64,000 nucleotides of DNA from Prochlorococcus sp. AG-363-A03 (GTDB lineage Bacteria; Cyanobacteriota; Cyanobacteriia; PCC-6307; Cyanobiaceae), in the NCBI GenBank assembly GCA_003280445.1, contig QCEW01000003.1:39477-103476 (forward strand), in the 5' to 3' direction. The translations under genes were made by a program, and so were the position numbers. This document shows, one piece after another, positions 39,774 through 47,640 of the stretch. Numbering within the stretch: position 1 is the stretch's first letter; every line of letters begins with the position of its first letter. The notes under the pieces are model-generated. The model saw nothing but the letters and a program-made list of their open reading frames with translations, was not told the origin of the DNA and did no database searches.

Positions 39774-41362
39774 ATCAAAAGAAGTTTTTCAATTATATTT
39801 CTATCTAAAACATGAAATTTAAGTCCACCTTTAGTTAGATTAGTATTTGAAGGAATTGATATTTTTTCTTCTAATTTATCTAAGAAGCTAGTTATCTCAA
39901 AAGCTAATAAACTTTGCACGGAAAGTGGATGATATCCCACAATTGATTCTCCCAGATTAAATAAATCCTTACCCTCAGACTGATTCATTTGCCCTTCTAC
40001 TCTAATAGGTGAGAAATGACTAGCGCCCTCAATTAAAAGGACTCTGCTCAATGGACTTGAACTTACAGCAAGCAATAATCCAAGTTGCTCACTAATAGAA
40101 GGTGTAACCAAATCAAAAGTTCCTCCAGTGAGAAAAAGAGGAACATTTATTTGATTATCTAAATTTTCCTGCCACAAAAAACTCCCAAAACTATTCATAC
40201 CAACCACAGCTGAAAGGTTTTTCATATTTTTCCTATCGGACAAAGTAATGTCTATTAGCTGACATTGTAAAAGTGAGGATAAATTAGTAAGAGAAAGGTT
40301 ATCTAGTACCTTTTGACATCTATTTTCAAGCTGGTCATCAATTTTTACTCCTGATGCCAAAAGAGCAGTGAGAGCACCCAAAGAATGCCCCATCAATACA
40401 ACATTCTCTTGTGAAATATCAATCTTTCCTGAGTTTTTTGCTTTAAGGATACTTTCTAAATCATTCAGACGTTCAGGAATAACTTCAGCGCCAGGGAGAG
40501 GAAGTCTTCCTTTCACCAAAGCTTCCAATGCTAATGAGTCACTACCTGGATGATCCATAACAATAACAGGCCAACCATTATGACTAAGACTTCTTGCAAG
40601 CCAATTAAAATGATTACGATCTCCCCCTAAACCTGGCATTAACAACACCCAATTTTTTCTAGTTTTCTCCCTAAAAGAAGGATTCCAAACCTCTAAGTTC
40701 AAGGGCTCATTTCTATGAGAAACAATTAATTGAATCAATTCATATTCAGTTTCTTTAATCTCAAAAGGTAAAACATTGTTTTCTTCTCTTTTGACTGATA
40801 ACTCATTAATTGAAACCAAATCAGATATGAGTTTTTGTTGTTTATTTAATTCACTTCTCCAATTATTAGCCACCTCAATCCACCCATCCAAGTCAATATG
40901 AATTGCTTTAACAGAAAGTGAACTTAAAAGATCAAAAGTTGTCACCTCATCCTTTTCATTTAAAAGATTTTCCAAAGTATCTAGAACTCTTTCGCCAGAG
41001 CTGTCTTCATCCATAAGGATTAGATCACTTATTTCATCCAGTAATTTTCGACCAGACCAACTTCTCAAAATTTGTCTTGCCATACTTTTATCTCTTACCA
41101 AAGGTGTACTTAAAAACTTTGCCAAACCTTCCCTTTCTTTAAAGCCAAGTAAATTAAGCCAGTCAGCCAATTCTGAATTTGTCTCCTCTTGACCATTACT
41201 CCAATCAATCAATTCTTTAATTGAAATTGGAATAGACATTCCATCAAAATGAATTTCAAATCTCTCTGCCGCTTGAAGTTTTGGATATAAAAAATAAGGA
41301 GCTAGTAAGCTTCCAACGGTTCCAAGAACAACTAATTTTTTGATGAATGAATTTGTTCTCAA
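39767..41362 (-). CDS. Exported alpha/beta hydrolase with DUF1400-like N-terminus
   Basis: A 531-residue protein with an N-terminal hydrophobic segment (about residues 8-30), a cyanobacterial DUF1400-type helical region (about 32-140), and an alpha/beta hydrolase domain: 'LLMPGLGGDRNHFNWLARSL', 'GHSLGALTALLASG' (nucleophile Ser) and 'GASHFSPI' (His). Substrate unknown; a lipase or esterase role in the periplasm is inferred. It starts with TTG at 41362, overlapping the start of the divergent MFS gene. Confidence 0.85.
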   Translation of the reverse strand: MRTNSFIKKLVVLGTVGSLLAPYFLYPKLQAAERFEIHFDGMSIPISIKELIDWSNGQEETNSELADWLNLLGFKEREGLAKFLSTPLVRDKSMARQILRSWSGRKLLDEISDLILMDEDSSGERVLDTLENLLNEKDEVTTFDLLSSLSVKAIHIDLDGWIEVANNWRSELNKQQKLISDLVSINELSVKREENNVLPFEIKETEYELIQLIVSHRNEPLNLEVWNPSFREKTRKNWVLLMPGLGGDRNHFNWLARSLSHNGWPVIVMDHPGSDSLALEALVKGRLPLPGAEVIPERLNDLESILKAKNSGKIDISQENVVLMGHSLGALTALLASGVKIDDQLENRCQKVLDNLSLTNLSSLLQCQLIDITLSDRKNMKNLSAVVGMNSFGSFLWQENLDNQINVPLFLTGGTFDLVTPSISEQLGLLLAVSSSPLSRVLLIEGASHFSPIRVEGQMNQSEGKDLFNLGESIVGYHPLSVQSLLAFEITSFLDKLEEKISIPSNTNLTKGGLKFHVLDRNIIEKLLLIQ

Positions 41363-42585
41363 CGTCTAGTTTTAGCAATTACTGGGAGAGAGTCCCTTTA
41401 TCCCTAAGATTAATCATAAAAGCTCGATTATGGACAGCAATAGGCGCAGGGGGGGTATTGTATTTAAGTCCAATAATTTTTAATAGTTTAGGTTTATCAG
41501 CAGAGCAAATCGGTAGCGGAATAACCACAGCTGCATTTGCTGGAATAACGACAAGATTTGGAACAGGACATTTACTTGACAAAAAATTTAACTATGGAAA
41601 AGCAATTAAAGTTGCATGTTTAATTGCAATATTCTCGGATGTCATACTTTTTTATTCACAAGGTTTTTTAGCATACCTATGTGGTCAGTTTTTTTTAGGA
41701 GCTGCAACTGGAATTTATTGGCCTTCCGTAGAATTAGCAGTTCCATTAAATTGCCATAGCAAAATTAAATCAAGTGAAGGTTATTCTCTTGCAAGAAGTG
41801 CTGACGCTATTGGAGTAACGTTAGGGGTCTTGCTAGGCACAATTGGAACGTATTTTGAATTCACACGAATAATATATTTAATAGATATTTTTTGCATGTT
41901 ATATATACTCAATACTCTATTAAATAATCTAGGAATATATACAAACCGAGCCGAACTCGAGACCAAAGAGGATATAGAATTCAATTATAAAAATCTAGAG
42001 AGAAAATCTAATCTAAGATGGGTTATAAAGTTATTTCCTTTGTTTTTAGTAACTTTATTTGTAACAGGGGTTATGAGTTTATTGCAAAGTATTCTTCCAT
42101 TAGATTTAGCGAACGGTGGTATAATAAGGCCACCATTTACTGAGAAAAGAGTAGCTACATTACTAACCCTAAAACTTATTTTACTTGCAATTTTCCAATG
42201 GCCAGTAGGTTATATTTTAAGGAATAAAAATTCATCTTTTAAATTCAAATTATGCTTAATATCTCTACTAATAGGTTTTATTATCTTATCATTTTCTAAT
42301 ATATTGCTTAACGGATATATATTAATACTTTTAGCTTTCATACCGCTAACAATTTCTCTATGCATATTTCTTCCATCTGCTTCAGATTCAATTATAAAAT
42401 CATCTCCAATTAAATATCAAGGTACGGCAATTGCTTTATATTCTCAGTGCTTTGGAATTAGTTCTTTAACAATCCCTTGGATGGCTGGTAAGTTAATAGA
42501 CAATTTAGATACAGCCTTTCACTTATGGTTAATTGTTAGTCTTATTTGTCTAGCTTTAGTACCAATATCAAAAAATATTAAATAA
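41347..42585 (+). CDS. MFS transporter
   Basis: A 412-residue protein with about 12 hydrophobic segments, of major facilitator type: 'GAGGVLYLSP' in the first helix, a cytoplasmic loop with 'GITTRFGTGHLLDKKFNYG' (motif A-like) and 'GAATGIYWPSVE'. Substrate unknown. The ATG at 41347 lies 16 nt inside the start of the divergent hydrolase gene, so one of the two starts may be further downstream. Confidence 0.87.
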   Translation: MNLFSTSSFSNYWERVPLSLRLIIKARLWTAIGAGGVLYLSPIIFNSLGLSAEQIGSGITTAAFAGITTRFGTGHLLDKKFNYGKAIKVACLIAIFSDVILFYSQGFLAYLCGQFFLGAATGIYWPSVELAVPLNCHSKIKSSEGYSLARSADAIGVTLGVLLGTIGTYFEFTRIIYLIDIFCMLYILNTLLNNLGIYTNRAELETKEDIEFNYKNLERKSNLRWVIKLFPLFLVTLFVTGVMSLLQSILPLDLANGGIIRPPFTEKRVATLLTLKLILLAIFQWPVGYILRNKNSSFKFKLCLISLLIGFIILSFSNILLNGYILILLAFIPLTISLCIFLPSASDSIIKSSPIKYQGTAIALYSQCFGISSLTIPWMAGKLIDNLDTAFHLWLIVSLICLALVPISKNIK

Positions 42586-42601
42586 AAATATCTAATGCTT
42601 T

Positions 42602-42961
42602 TTAAATAGTTTGATTCCTATTCATTTCTTCAATTCTTAATTCTCTTAAATATAAAAAGAGAGGAGCAGAAAAGGCGAACGCGATTGTAAACGTAGTTAA
42701 TATTACAATCCAAAGGTTTTTCATCTCGAGTCTCTTCGATTCTGAAATTATCCAAACAAATACTGCTGTTGAGCCTATAAATAGATCTCTCGATAAAGAC
42801 TGTGACGCTGGATTATTATTGGCCAATTCTATAAATAATTGAATATCAAAAGCAGGTCCATAGCTTTTGGCAAATTCGATATTTGCGAGTGTAGGTAAAA
42901 CGGCTCCCAATAAAGCCAATAGTAAATAAATCCATTTCAACCATTTAATCTGAATTATCAT
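42602..42961 (-). CDS. DUF2834-type membrane protein
   Basis: A 119-residue protein with three hydrophobic segments (about residues 8-27, 60-76, 84-103) and the 'LLALLGAVLPTLANIEF' start seen in DUF2834 proteins. Function of the family is unknown. It converges on the MFS gene (16 nt) and is divergent from the PfkB gene. Confidence 0.7.
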   Translation of the reverse strand: MIIQIKWLKWIYLLLALLGAVLPTLANIEFAKSYGPAFDIQLFIELANNNPASQSLSRDLFIGSTAVFVWIISESKRLEMKNLWIVILTTFTIAFAFSAPLFLYLRELRIEEMNRNQTI

Positions 42962-43052
42962 AAGAAAAACTTTAATACAAAATAATATATCAGAACTATT
43001 ATAATGTTTTTCTATTTTATGAACAAAAAAATATCATGGTTTTACCTATGAA

Positions 43053-43090
43053 CTTGGATAACTATATTAGAAATAATATAGTTATCCAAG
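43053..43090. promoter_or_regulatory. Perfect 15-bp inverted repeat abutting the PfkB start codon
   Basis: CTTGGATAACTATAT at 43053-43067 and its exact complement at 43076-43090, with an 8-nt loop. The second arm ends 1 nt before the ATG at 43092, where a ribosome would bind. In RNA it could block translation; as DNA it could be an operator. No T tract follows, so it is not a normal terminator. Confidence 0.7.
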
Positions 43091-43091
43091 A

Positions 43092-43934
43092 ATGAGAATT
43101 GATGCACCTAAAAAAATATTTAGGCTCCCTAAACTTAAATTAGCTGTTATTGGTCATGTTGAATGGGTCACATTCTTAAAGGTTGACCAACTTCCATTAG
43201 CTGGAGAAATTTCACATGCAAAAGATTGCTTTGAGGAAGCGGCAGGAGGTGCTGCAGTCGCAGCTGTTCAAATGGCAAGATTGACAAATGGACCTGTTGA
43301 CTTAATCACATCATTAGGTAATGACAATTATGGTGAGAAATGCTACGAAAGACTGACTAAACTTGGTTTAAATTTAAAAGTGGCTTGGCGTAAAAAACCA
43401 ACAAGAAAAGGGATTAGCCTGATTAGTGAAGATGGAGAAAGAGCAATTACAGTTATTGGAGAGAGATTACAGCCAATTGCTTCTGACAATCTACCTTGGG
43501 ATGATATGCAAAATTACGATGGTATTTTTATTACGGCAACAGATAAAGAGGGAATTAGACTTGCCAGGGAAGCTAAATTCCTCTCTGCGACACCCCGAAC
43601 AGGGGAGCAAACCCTAAAGAATTCCAAAGTAAAAATTAACGCTTTAATTGGTAGCGGTCTTGATCCTGGTGAAAAAATAAATCTTGAAGAACTTGAACCC
43701 AAACCAGACATATACATTTCAACAAAAGGGAAATTAGGTGGAACAATCTTTCCTGAAAATATTAAATACAAATCCATTAAGCCTAGTTCAAAAGAGATCG
43801 ACACCTATGGATGTGGAGACTGCTTCGCAGGAGCTGTCACGACCGCTCTCTCAGCAAAACTAGATTTAGAGCAAGCGATTAATATAGGTGCATATTGTGG
43901 TGCTGAATGCTCAACCCATTACGGACCTTACTAA
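43092..43934 (+). CDS. PfkB-family carbohydrate or nucleoside kinase
   Basis: A 280-residue kinase of the ribokinase fold. The substrate-binding Gly-rich stretch 'AAGGAAVAAVQMARL' lies near residue 50, and the catalytic signature 'DTYGCGDCFAGAVTTAL' near residue 237 (Asp base). The ATP-side Cys is unusual for the normal DTxGAGD. Substrate unknown. Start ATG at 43092 directly behind a strong hairpin. Confidence 0.88.
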   Translation: MRIDAPKKIFRLPKLKLAVIGHVEWVTFLKVDQLPLAGEISHAKDCFEEAAGGAAVAAVQMARLTNGPVDLITSLGNDNYGEKCYERLTKLGLNLKVAWRKKPTRKGISLISEDGERAITVIGERLQPIASDNLPWDDMQNYDGIFITATDKEGIRLAREAKFLSATPRTGEQTLKNSKVKINALIGSGLDPGEKINLEELEPKPDIYISTKGKLGGTIFPENIKYKSIKPSSKEIDTYGCGDCFAGAVTTALSAKLDLEQAINIGAYCGAECSTHYGPY

Positions 43935-43935
43935 A

Positions 43936-44142
43936 ATGAAAAAGCAAGAAAATAAAGATCTAAAACCAATTAATAAAAATTCTATTACTAATAATTTTAT
44001 AATAATAATATTTTCAATTATTTCTCTTTTTTTTGAATCAATAATAATAATTTTCAGTTTATTTAAAAAAGGTATTGTAAAGAAAGAAATACTTTCAAAA
44101 AAAACAGATCTAGGCTTCGACTTGATAATCAAAAGAAAATAA
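43936..44142 (+). CDS. Small membrane protein, unknown
   Basis: 68 residues from ATG 43936, 1 nt after the PfkB stop. A Lys/Asn-rich start is followed by a single hydrophobic stretch (about residues 19-44, very Ile/Phe-rich) and a basic tail. The frame is also open upstream, but that part overlaps the kinase. The composition is AT-driven, so a chance ORF is possible. Confidence 0.4.
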   Translation: MKKQENKDLKPINKNSITNNFIIIIFSIISLFFESIIIIFSLFKKGIVKKEILSKKTDLGFDLIIKRK

Positions 44143-44238
44143 AGAGGCAGAATCAAGAGACATCAATTCAATAATTTGCAATCAACTGGCTTTATTTCAA
44201 GAAGTTGCTTTAATTAGATAAGGTTATAATTATTTATA

Positions 44239-44601
44239 GTGAAATTAATTCCAATATTTCTAATAATATATTTTTTATATATATTATTAATTTTAAATAA
44301 GAGAAAAAAATTTTCTAATAGAAAGAGTTTGATGGAGAGATTTAAGAACAGGTTCAAACATATTAATGTTCGTCGAAAAAGGATATCTGAGGAATTTACA
44401 AACTCTCTTTTACTTGACCCTTGTAAAAACATCCCACTAGGAACTTGGTATTCAGAGGATGAACTTAGAGAAAAAGCAGATATTCATAGATCTAGGTTAA
44501 GTAAATTTGGTAAATCAAAAATTAATGGCGAAATGCTATTTGTCGGACCAAAAGGAGGGATTTACAAAATAAGTGATGATGGAAAGAAAAAATATGTGTA
44601 A
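44239..44601 (+). CDS. Small basic membrane-anchored protein with viral basic-adaptor-like tail
   Basis: 120 residues starting at GTG 44239. One N-terminal hydrophobic anchor (about residues 2-19) is followed by a highly basic region (RKSLMERFKNRFKHINVRRKR) and a C-terminal 'MLFVGPKGGIYKISDDGKKKYV'. That tail resembles the short basic adaptor domain known from chlorella viruses and found in some bacteria. It is a similarity by eye only. Function unknown. Confidence 0.6.
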   Translation: MKLIPIFLIIYFLYILLILNKRKKFSNRKSLMERFKNRFKHINVRRKRISEEFTNSLLLDPCKNIPLGTWYSEDELREKADIHRSRLSKFGKSKINGEMLFVGPKGGIYKISDDGKKKYV

Positions 44602-44681
44602 ACCTTAAAAGACAAAAAGTAATCATTAAAAAAAACTAATTATTGCTAAAATCACATTAAGAATTCTTCACTTTATTTAAA

Positions 44682-44846
44682 TTGAATTTATACCTAACGG
44701 TCTCATTTGGAGAGTTAGAGCTATCTAACCTAACTTTTTGGAGCCTTGTTGGCATTACATTACTATTTGTCGTATCTTTTATTTTATCAACAATTCCTCT
44801 TACTAAAAATATACAAGATACAAAAAATAATTCTTCAAGAAAATAA
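44682..44846 (+). CDS. Small single-span membrane protein (putative)
   Basis: A 54-codon frame from TTG 44682: a short N-terminus with 'GELELSNLTFW', one hydrophobic span 'SLVGITLLFVVSFILSTI' (about residues 21-38) and a polar tail ending NNSSRK. The pattern is protein-like, and it converges with only 3 nt to spare on the minus-strand gene at 44850-45095, the tight packing seen elsewhere. No good ribosome site; the start is uncertain. Confidence 0.4.
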   Translation: MNLYLTVSFGELELSNLTFWSLVGITLLFVVSFILSTIPLTKNIQDTKNNSSRK

Positions 44847-44849
44847 AAC

Positions 44850-45095
44850 TCAAGCAGCCTTCTTGTATTCTGAAAAATCTCTATTCGCCCAATGTGTTTT
44901 TTTGATAGATAGATTAGCAATCGAATTCTCTTTACTTTCTTCTTTCATAGATATTAAATTTGTATCATCTATAAGTTGATCTGAAATTTCATTTGAAGAC
45001 ACTATAGAATTAGAGATCTTTAAACGATAGTTACGAGCAAGATTTTGAAATGAGAACCCTTTTGCTTTAGATCGATGTGGCCAAAAATTCTTCAC
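44850..45095 (-). CDS. Small hypothetical protein
   Basis: 81 residues from GTG 45095, soluble, starting 'MKNFWPHRSKAKGFSFQNLARNY' in style and ending in Lys and Ala. The composition is balanced rather than AT-driven, which favours a real gene over its antisense frames. No domain recognised. Confidence 0.45.
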   Translation of the reverse strand: MKNFWPHRSKAKGFSFQNLARNYRLKISNSIVSSNEISDQLIDDTNLISMKEESKENSIANLSIKKTHWANRDFSEYKKAA

Positions 45096-45193
45096 GATAG
45101 ATTAAATATCTTTTCTTAAGAAAACTAAAGAAAAATAAAAATGCAACTAATTATATTTTATATAACAAATATTTTTAATATATTCCTAGATAT

Positions 45194-45748
45194 TTAAGCA
45201 GCCGGCATAGATGGTTTATCTCCCTTACATTCAAGACTAGCCCTAGTAGAAACACCTGTAGTGGGATTAACACCGTCAGCTATTTTACAAAGGTTTCTTT
45301 GATCTTCACTGTCAAGAATCGCAAACGTGAAATCAGCTCCTTCAATTTGAGCACCAGCAAAACTGCTACCAGATGCAATCATATTTATTAAAATAGAATT
45401 CCTAAGGTCTGTTTTCTGAAAATTAACCCTGTCCGAAAGAGTATCTGTAAGGTCTACACCATTGAGGTTGGAACCCTTGAGATCTGACAAAGTTAATGTT
45501 GTTCCATGAAGATCAACGTTACTGAAATCAGCATCTCTTGCCATTGCACCAGCGATGGAGGAAAGATGTAAGTCTTCTCCGTGAAAATCGAATCCAGTGA
45601 TGTCAGATCGAACATAACTTGGAACTTCGTCCCCTTCACCCTTAACTGCTACATTGGCTCCAGCAAATACTGGATTTACACCAAAAAATATAATTAAGAA
45701 ACTGAGTACATATTTGATAATTTTTGAAAAAAGAAGATCAAAATTCAT
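45194..45748 (-). CDS. Exported pentapeptide-repeat protein (probably thylakoid lumen)
   Basis: 184 residues with a Sec-type signal peptide (hydrophobic about residues 8-25) and a likely cut after 'NPVFA'. The body is built of A(D/N)Lxx pentapeptides (about residues 50-145: 'DADFSNVDLHGTTL', 'SNLNGVDLTDTL', 'TDLRNSILIN'), giving a right-handed quadrilateral beta-helix. Two cysteines flank the end ('NLCK', 'LECK'). Such proteins occur in the cyanobacterial lumen; function unknown. Confidence 0.85.
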   Translation of the reverse strand: MNFDLLFSKIIKYVLSFLIIFFGVNPVFAGANVAVKGEGDEVPSYVRSDITGFDFHGEDLHLSSIAGAMARDADFSNVDLHGTTLTLSDLKGSNLNGVDLTDTLSDRVNFQKTDLRNSILINMIASGSSFAGAQIEGADFTFAILDSEDQRNLCKIADGVNPTTGVSTRASLECKGDKPSMPAA

Positions 45749-45854
45749 GAGTAAAAATGATAATCCACCTGATTAATGCAATTATCTCTCCTATTAAAGA
45801 AATTTAAGTACATTGATAAGACAAATTAATGTAATGGGATTTATCTAATGCTTA

Positions 45855-46034
45855 CTACAAAAGAGGTCTTCCAGAGATAAATTCATGCATTACTGGATTC
45901 ATCCAATATAGACCCACGAACAACATTACCAACAAATTAAAAAATATTAGAAAACCACTAAGTAAAAAGGTCTGATCATTCGAAGCATTATCTTCTATTG
46001 TGTTTTGAACAATGGCTTGGAAATTCTGGTTCAT
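45855..46034 (-). CDS. Small single-span membrane protein, unknown
   Basis: 59 residues from ATG 46034, with GAG 6-8 nt upstream; a TTG at 46052 would add six residues. An acidic, Asn/Gln-rich N-terminus is followed by one hydrophobic span (about residues 25-45) and the end 'WMNPVMHEFISGRPLL'. The balanced sequence suggests a true gene. It could be a small photosystem-associated protein, but nothing proves it. Confidence 0.55.
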   Translation of the reverse strand: MNQNFQAIVQNTIEDNASNDQTFLLSGFLIFFNLLVMLFVGLYWMNPVMHEFISGRPLL

Positions 46035-46237
46035 TTTTCTCAATAAGTCCAAACCAAATTACTAGAAAAACAAAAATATTGAGGCTCTAACAGGAGAATT
46101 AACAAGATCTTTCTATTTTTTTAAGATTTGCAAAATTTCTATTTATAACTTTGGAGGAAGGATACTTAGATCTTTCTATGTTTTTAAAAATCAATCTCCC
46201 ATTCAAGTATTAATATCTGTCAAAGACTGATTCACTC

Positions 46238-46579
46238 ATGCCATTCATTCAAATCAACACATCATCCAAAAGTGTTGTAGATAATAATGATTTGCTCCAA
46301 AAAGAAATTTCAAAAAAGATTGCTGATTTAACTGGAAAACCTGAAAATTACGTAATGACGATGATCCAAAGAGATGCCAATATGACATTTGCCGGATCCG
46401 ATGAACCATGCTGTTTTATTAAGGTTAAATCAATTGGCTCGCTAAACCCTCCCTCGATGAGCAAGTCTTTATGCGAGTTAATTGCATCCAAAACCAACAT
46501 AAACAAAAATAGGATTTATATTGAATTTTTCGACGTTAAAGCATCAAATTGGGGATTCAATGGTTCAACATTTGGATAG
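46238..46579 (+). CDS. MIF / phenylpyruvate tautomerase family protein
   Basis: 113 residues beginning MPFIQINTS, so that after Met removal Pro is N-terminal and can act as the catalytic base of the tautomerase superfamily. The second half, with 'RIYIEFFDVKASNWGFNGSTFG', matches MIF proteins. Homologues are known in Prochlorococcus. Its natural substrate is not known. Start ATG at 46238. Confidence 0.9.
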   Translation: MPFIQINTSSKSVVDNNDLLQKEISKKIADLTGKPENYVMTMIQRDANMTFAGSDEPCCFIKVKSIGSLNPPSMSKSLCELIASKTNINKNRIYIEFFDVKASNWGFNGSTFG

Positions 46580-46646
46580 TACATTTACTATCTTGTGTAA
46601 TTAATGTTGAAAGTATTTTTAGTAGATTAACTAACTATTTGTATAA

Positions 46647-47048
46647 CTAAGAAAGTTCACAACCCTTTTCAGCACACAATTTCTCAATAGAAGGTCGAAA
46701 AGTTAGTTTTAATCTGTATTTTGCCCATAACCCATAAATAAACTCAATAAATTTATCAAAAATGGGAATTTTTGTTGGGGCATAAATCCAACCTAAACCA
46801 ATCAAAGTATAAGCCTCTTGAAAAACCTTAATATCCTTAATTACTGAACCATCACTTTTCAAAGCATGAATTCTCTCCATTGCTTGCTTATAGGTAATTC
46901 CATATTTAAGATCTAAATAAAAATCAGAAGTATTTATATCAATAAAACTTAGGTATCCTTTTTGATTTCGTGATTGCAAGAAATCAACCTCTCTTTTACA
47001 TAAAGGGCATCCACCATCAAAAAAAATAGTAAGCTTGGCTGTATTCAT
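46647..47048 (-). CDS. DUF393 thiol-disulfide oxidoreductase-like protein
   Basis: About 133 residues from ATG 47048 (a TTG at 47060 would add four). It opens with 'LTIFFDGGCPLCKREVDFL', the DCC/DUF393 motif with a CxxC pair near residue 16, and continues with 'FIDINTSDF'. The family has a thioredoxin-like fold and likely redox function; the partner is unknown. Confidence 0.85.
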   Translation of the reverse strand: MNTAKLTIFFDGGCPLCKREVDFLQSRNQKGYLSFIDINTSDFYLDLKYGITYKQAMERIHALKSDGSVIKDIKVFQEAYTLIGLGWIYAPTKIPIFDKFIEFIYGLWAKYRLKLTFRPSIEKLCAEKGCELS

Positions 47049-47175
47049 AAAAAATTTCAATACTCATAAGAGCTTGATTTAAGAGAGAAAGGCTATCTTC
47101 GTTGTTCAATGTAAATAAACACTTGATAGCAGCACAAATAAGAGCGATCTTAATGATATCTAACTGATAAAAAAA

Positions 47176-47559
47176 ATGGGTGCCCTATTTATTTTCATAT
47201 TAGTCTCAGTATCAGTAATTTCCGCCTTGCTTTTCTTCAATAAAGGGGAAAAAGCTCAAGAGATCAAAAGCACTCTCAAAAACATATATGAAAATTTTAA
47301 AGAACTCTTCTTGAGTTTTAAAAAGCTTTTTTTGATAGTTAAAGAGCTAGTTCAATCAAAATTAGATCAAGAACAAACTCAACTGAAAGATGAATCAACA
47401 CAGTCGCAAGCTGAGGTAATAGCTGAACCTGAGGCAACTTCTGAACCTGAGACAACTTCTGAACCTGAGGTAATTGCTGAAACTGAGGTGACTTCTGAAC
47501 CTGAGGTAACTTCTGAAGATTCAATTAATGATTCAAATATTGATATAAAAACGGAATGA
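47176..47559 (+). CDS. Membrane-anchored acidic repeat protein, unknown
   Basis: 127 residues with an N-terminal membrane span (about residues 3-21), a Lys/Phe-rich amphipathic helix or coiled coil (about 25-62) and an acidic C-terminal tail of six hexapeptide repeats of the type E-V-T-S-E-P. It looks like a structural or surface-exposed linker. No domain recognised. A hairpin terminator follows. Confidence 0.6.
   Translation: MGALFIFILVSVSVISALLFFNKGEKAQEIKSTLKNIYENFKELFLSFKKLFLIVKELVQSKLDQEQTQLKDESTQSQAEVIAEPEATSEPETTSEPEVIAETEVTSEPEVTSEDSINDSNIDIKTE
47413..47520 (+). repeat. Six imperfect 18-bp tandem repeats in the acidic-tail gene
   Basis: Six units with the pattern gaggtaacttctgaacct and variants. 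All keep the frame and encode acidic Glu-Pro-rich hexapeptides. Confidence 0.85.
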
Positions 47560-47585
47560 TTTTTAATTAGAGATTTTTATCAAAA

Positions 47586-47616
47586 AAAAGCCTCATCAAA
47601 TTTGATGAGGCTTTTT
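47586..47616. terminator. Bidirectional terminator before the pcb array
   Basis: AAAAGCCTCATCAAA / TTTGATGAGGCTTTT, a perfect inverted repeat with runs of A on one side and T on the other, between the convergent acidic-tail gene and the first pcb gene. It serves both strands. Confidence 0.88.
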
Positions 47617-47640
47617 GATTGAAGTTTGAACTTGAATCTA

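Noticed and set aside
44657-44920. Minus-strand ORF of 87 codons
   Set aside because: It overlaps two better candidates (44682-44846 plus, 44850-45095 minus) that converge neatly; its own sequence is less protein-like.
44746-44979. Plus-strand ORF of 77 codons
   Set aside because: Antisense to the gene at 44850-45095, hydrophobic only through AT-rich composition.
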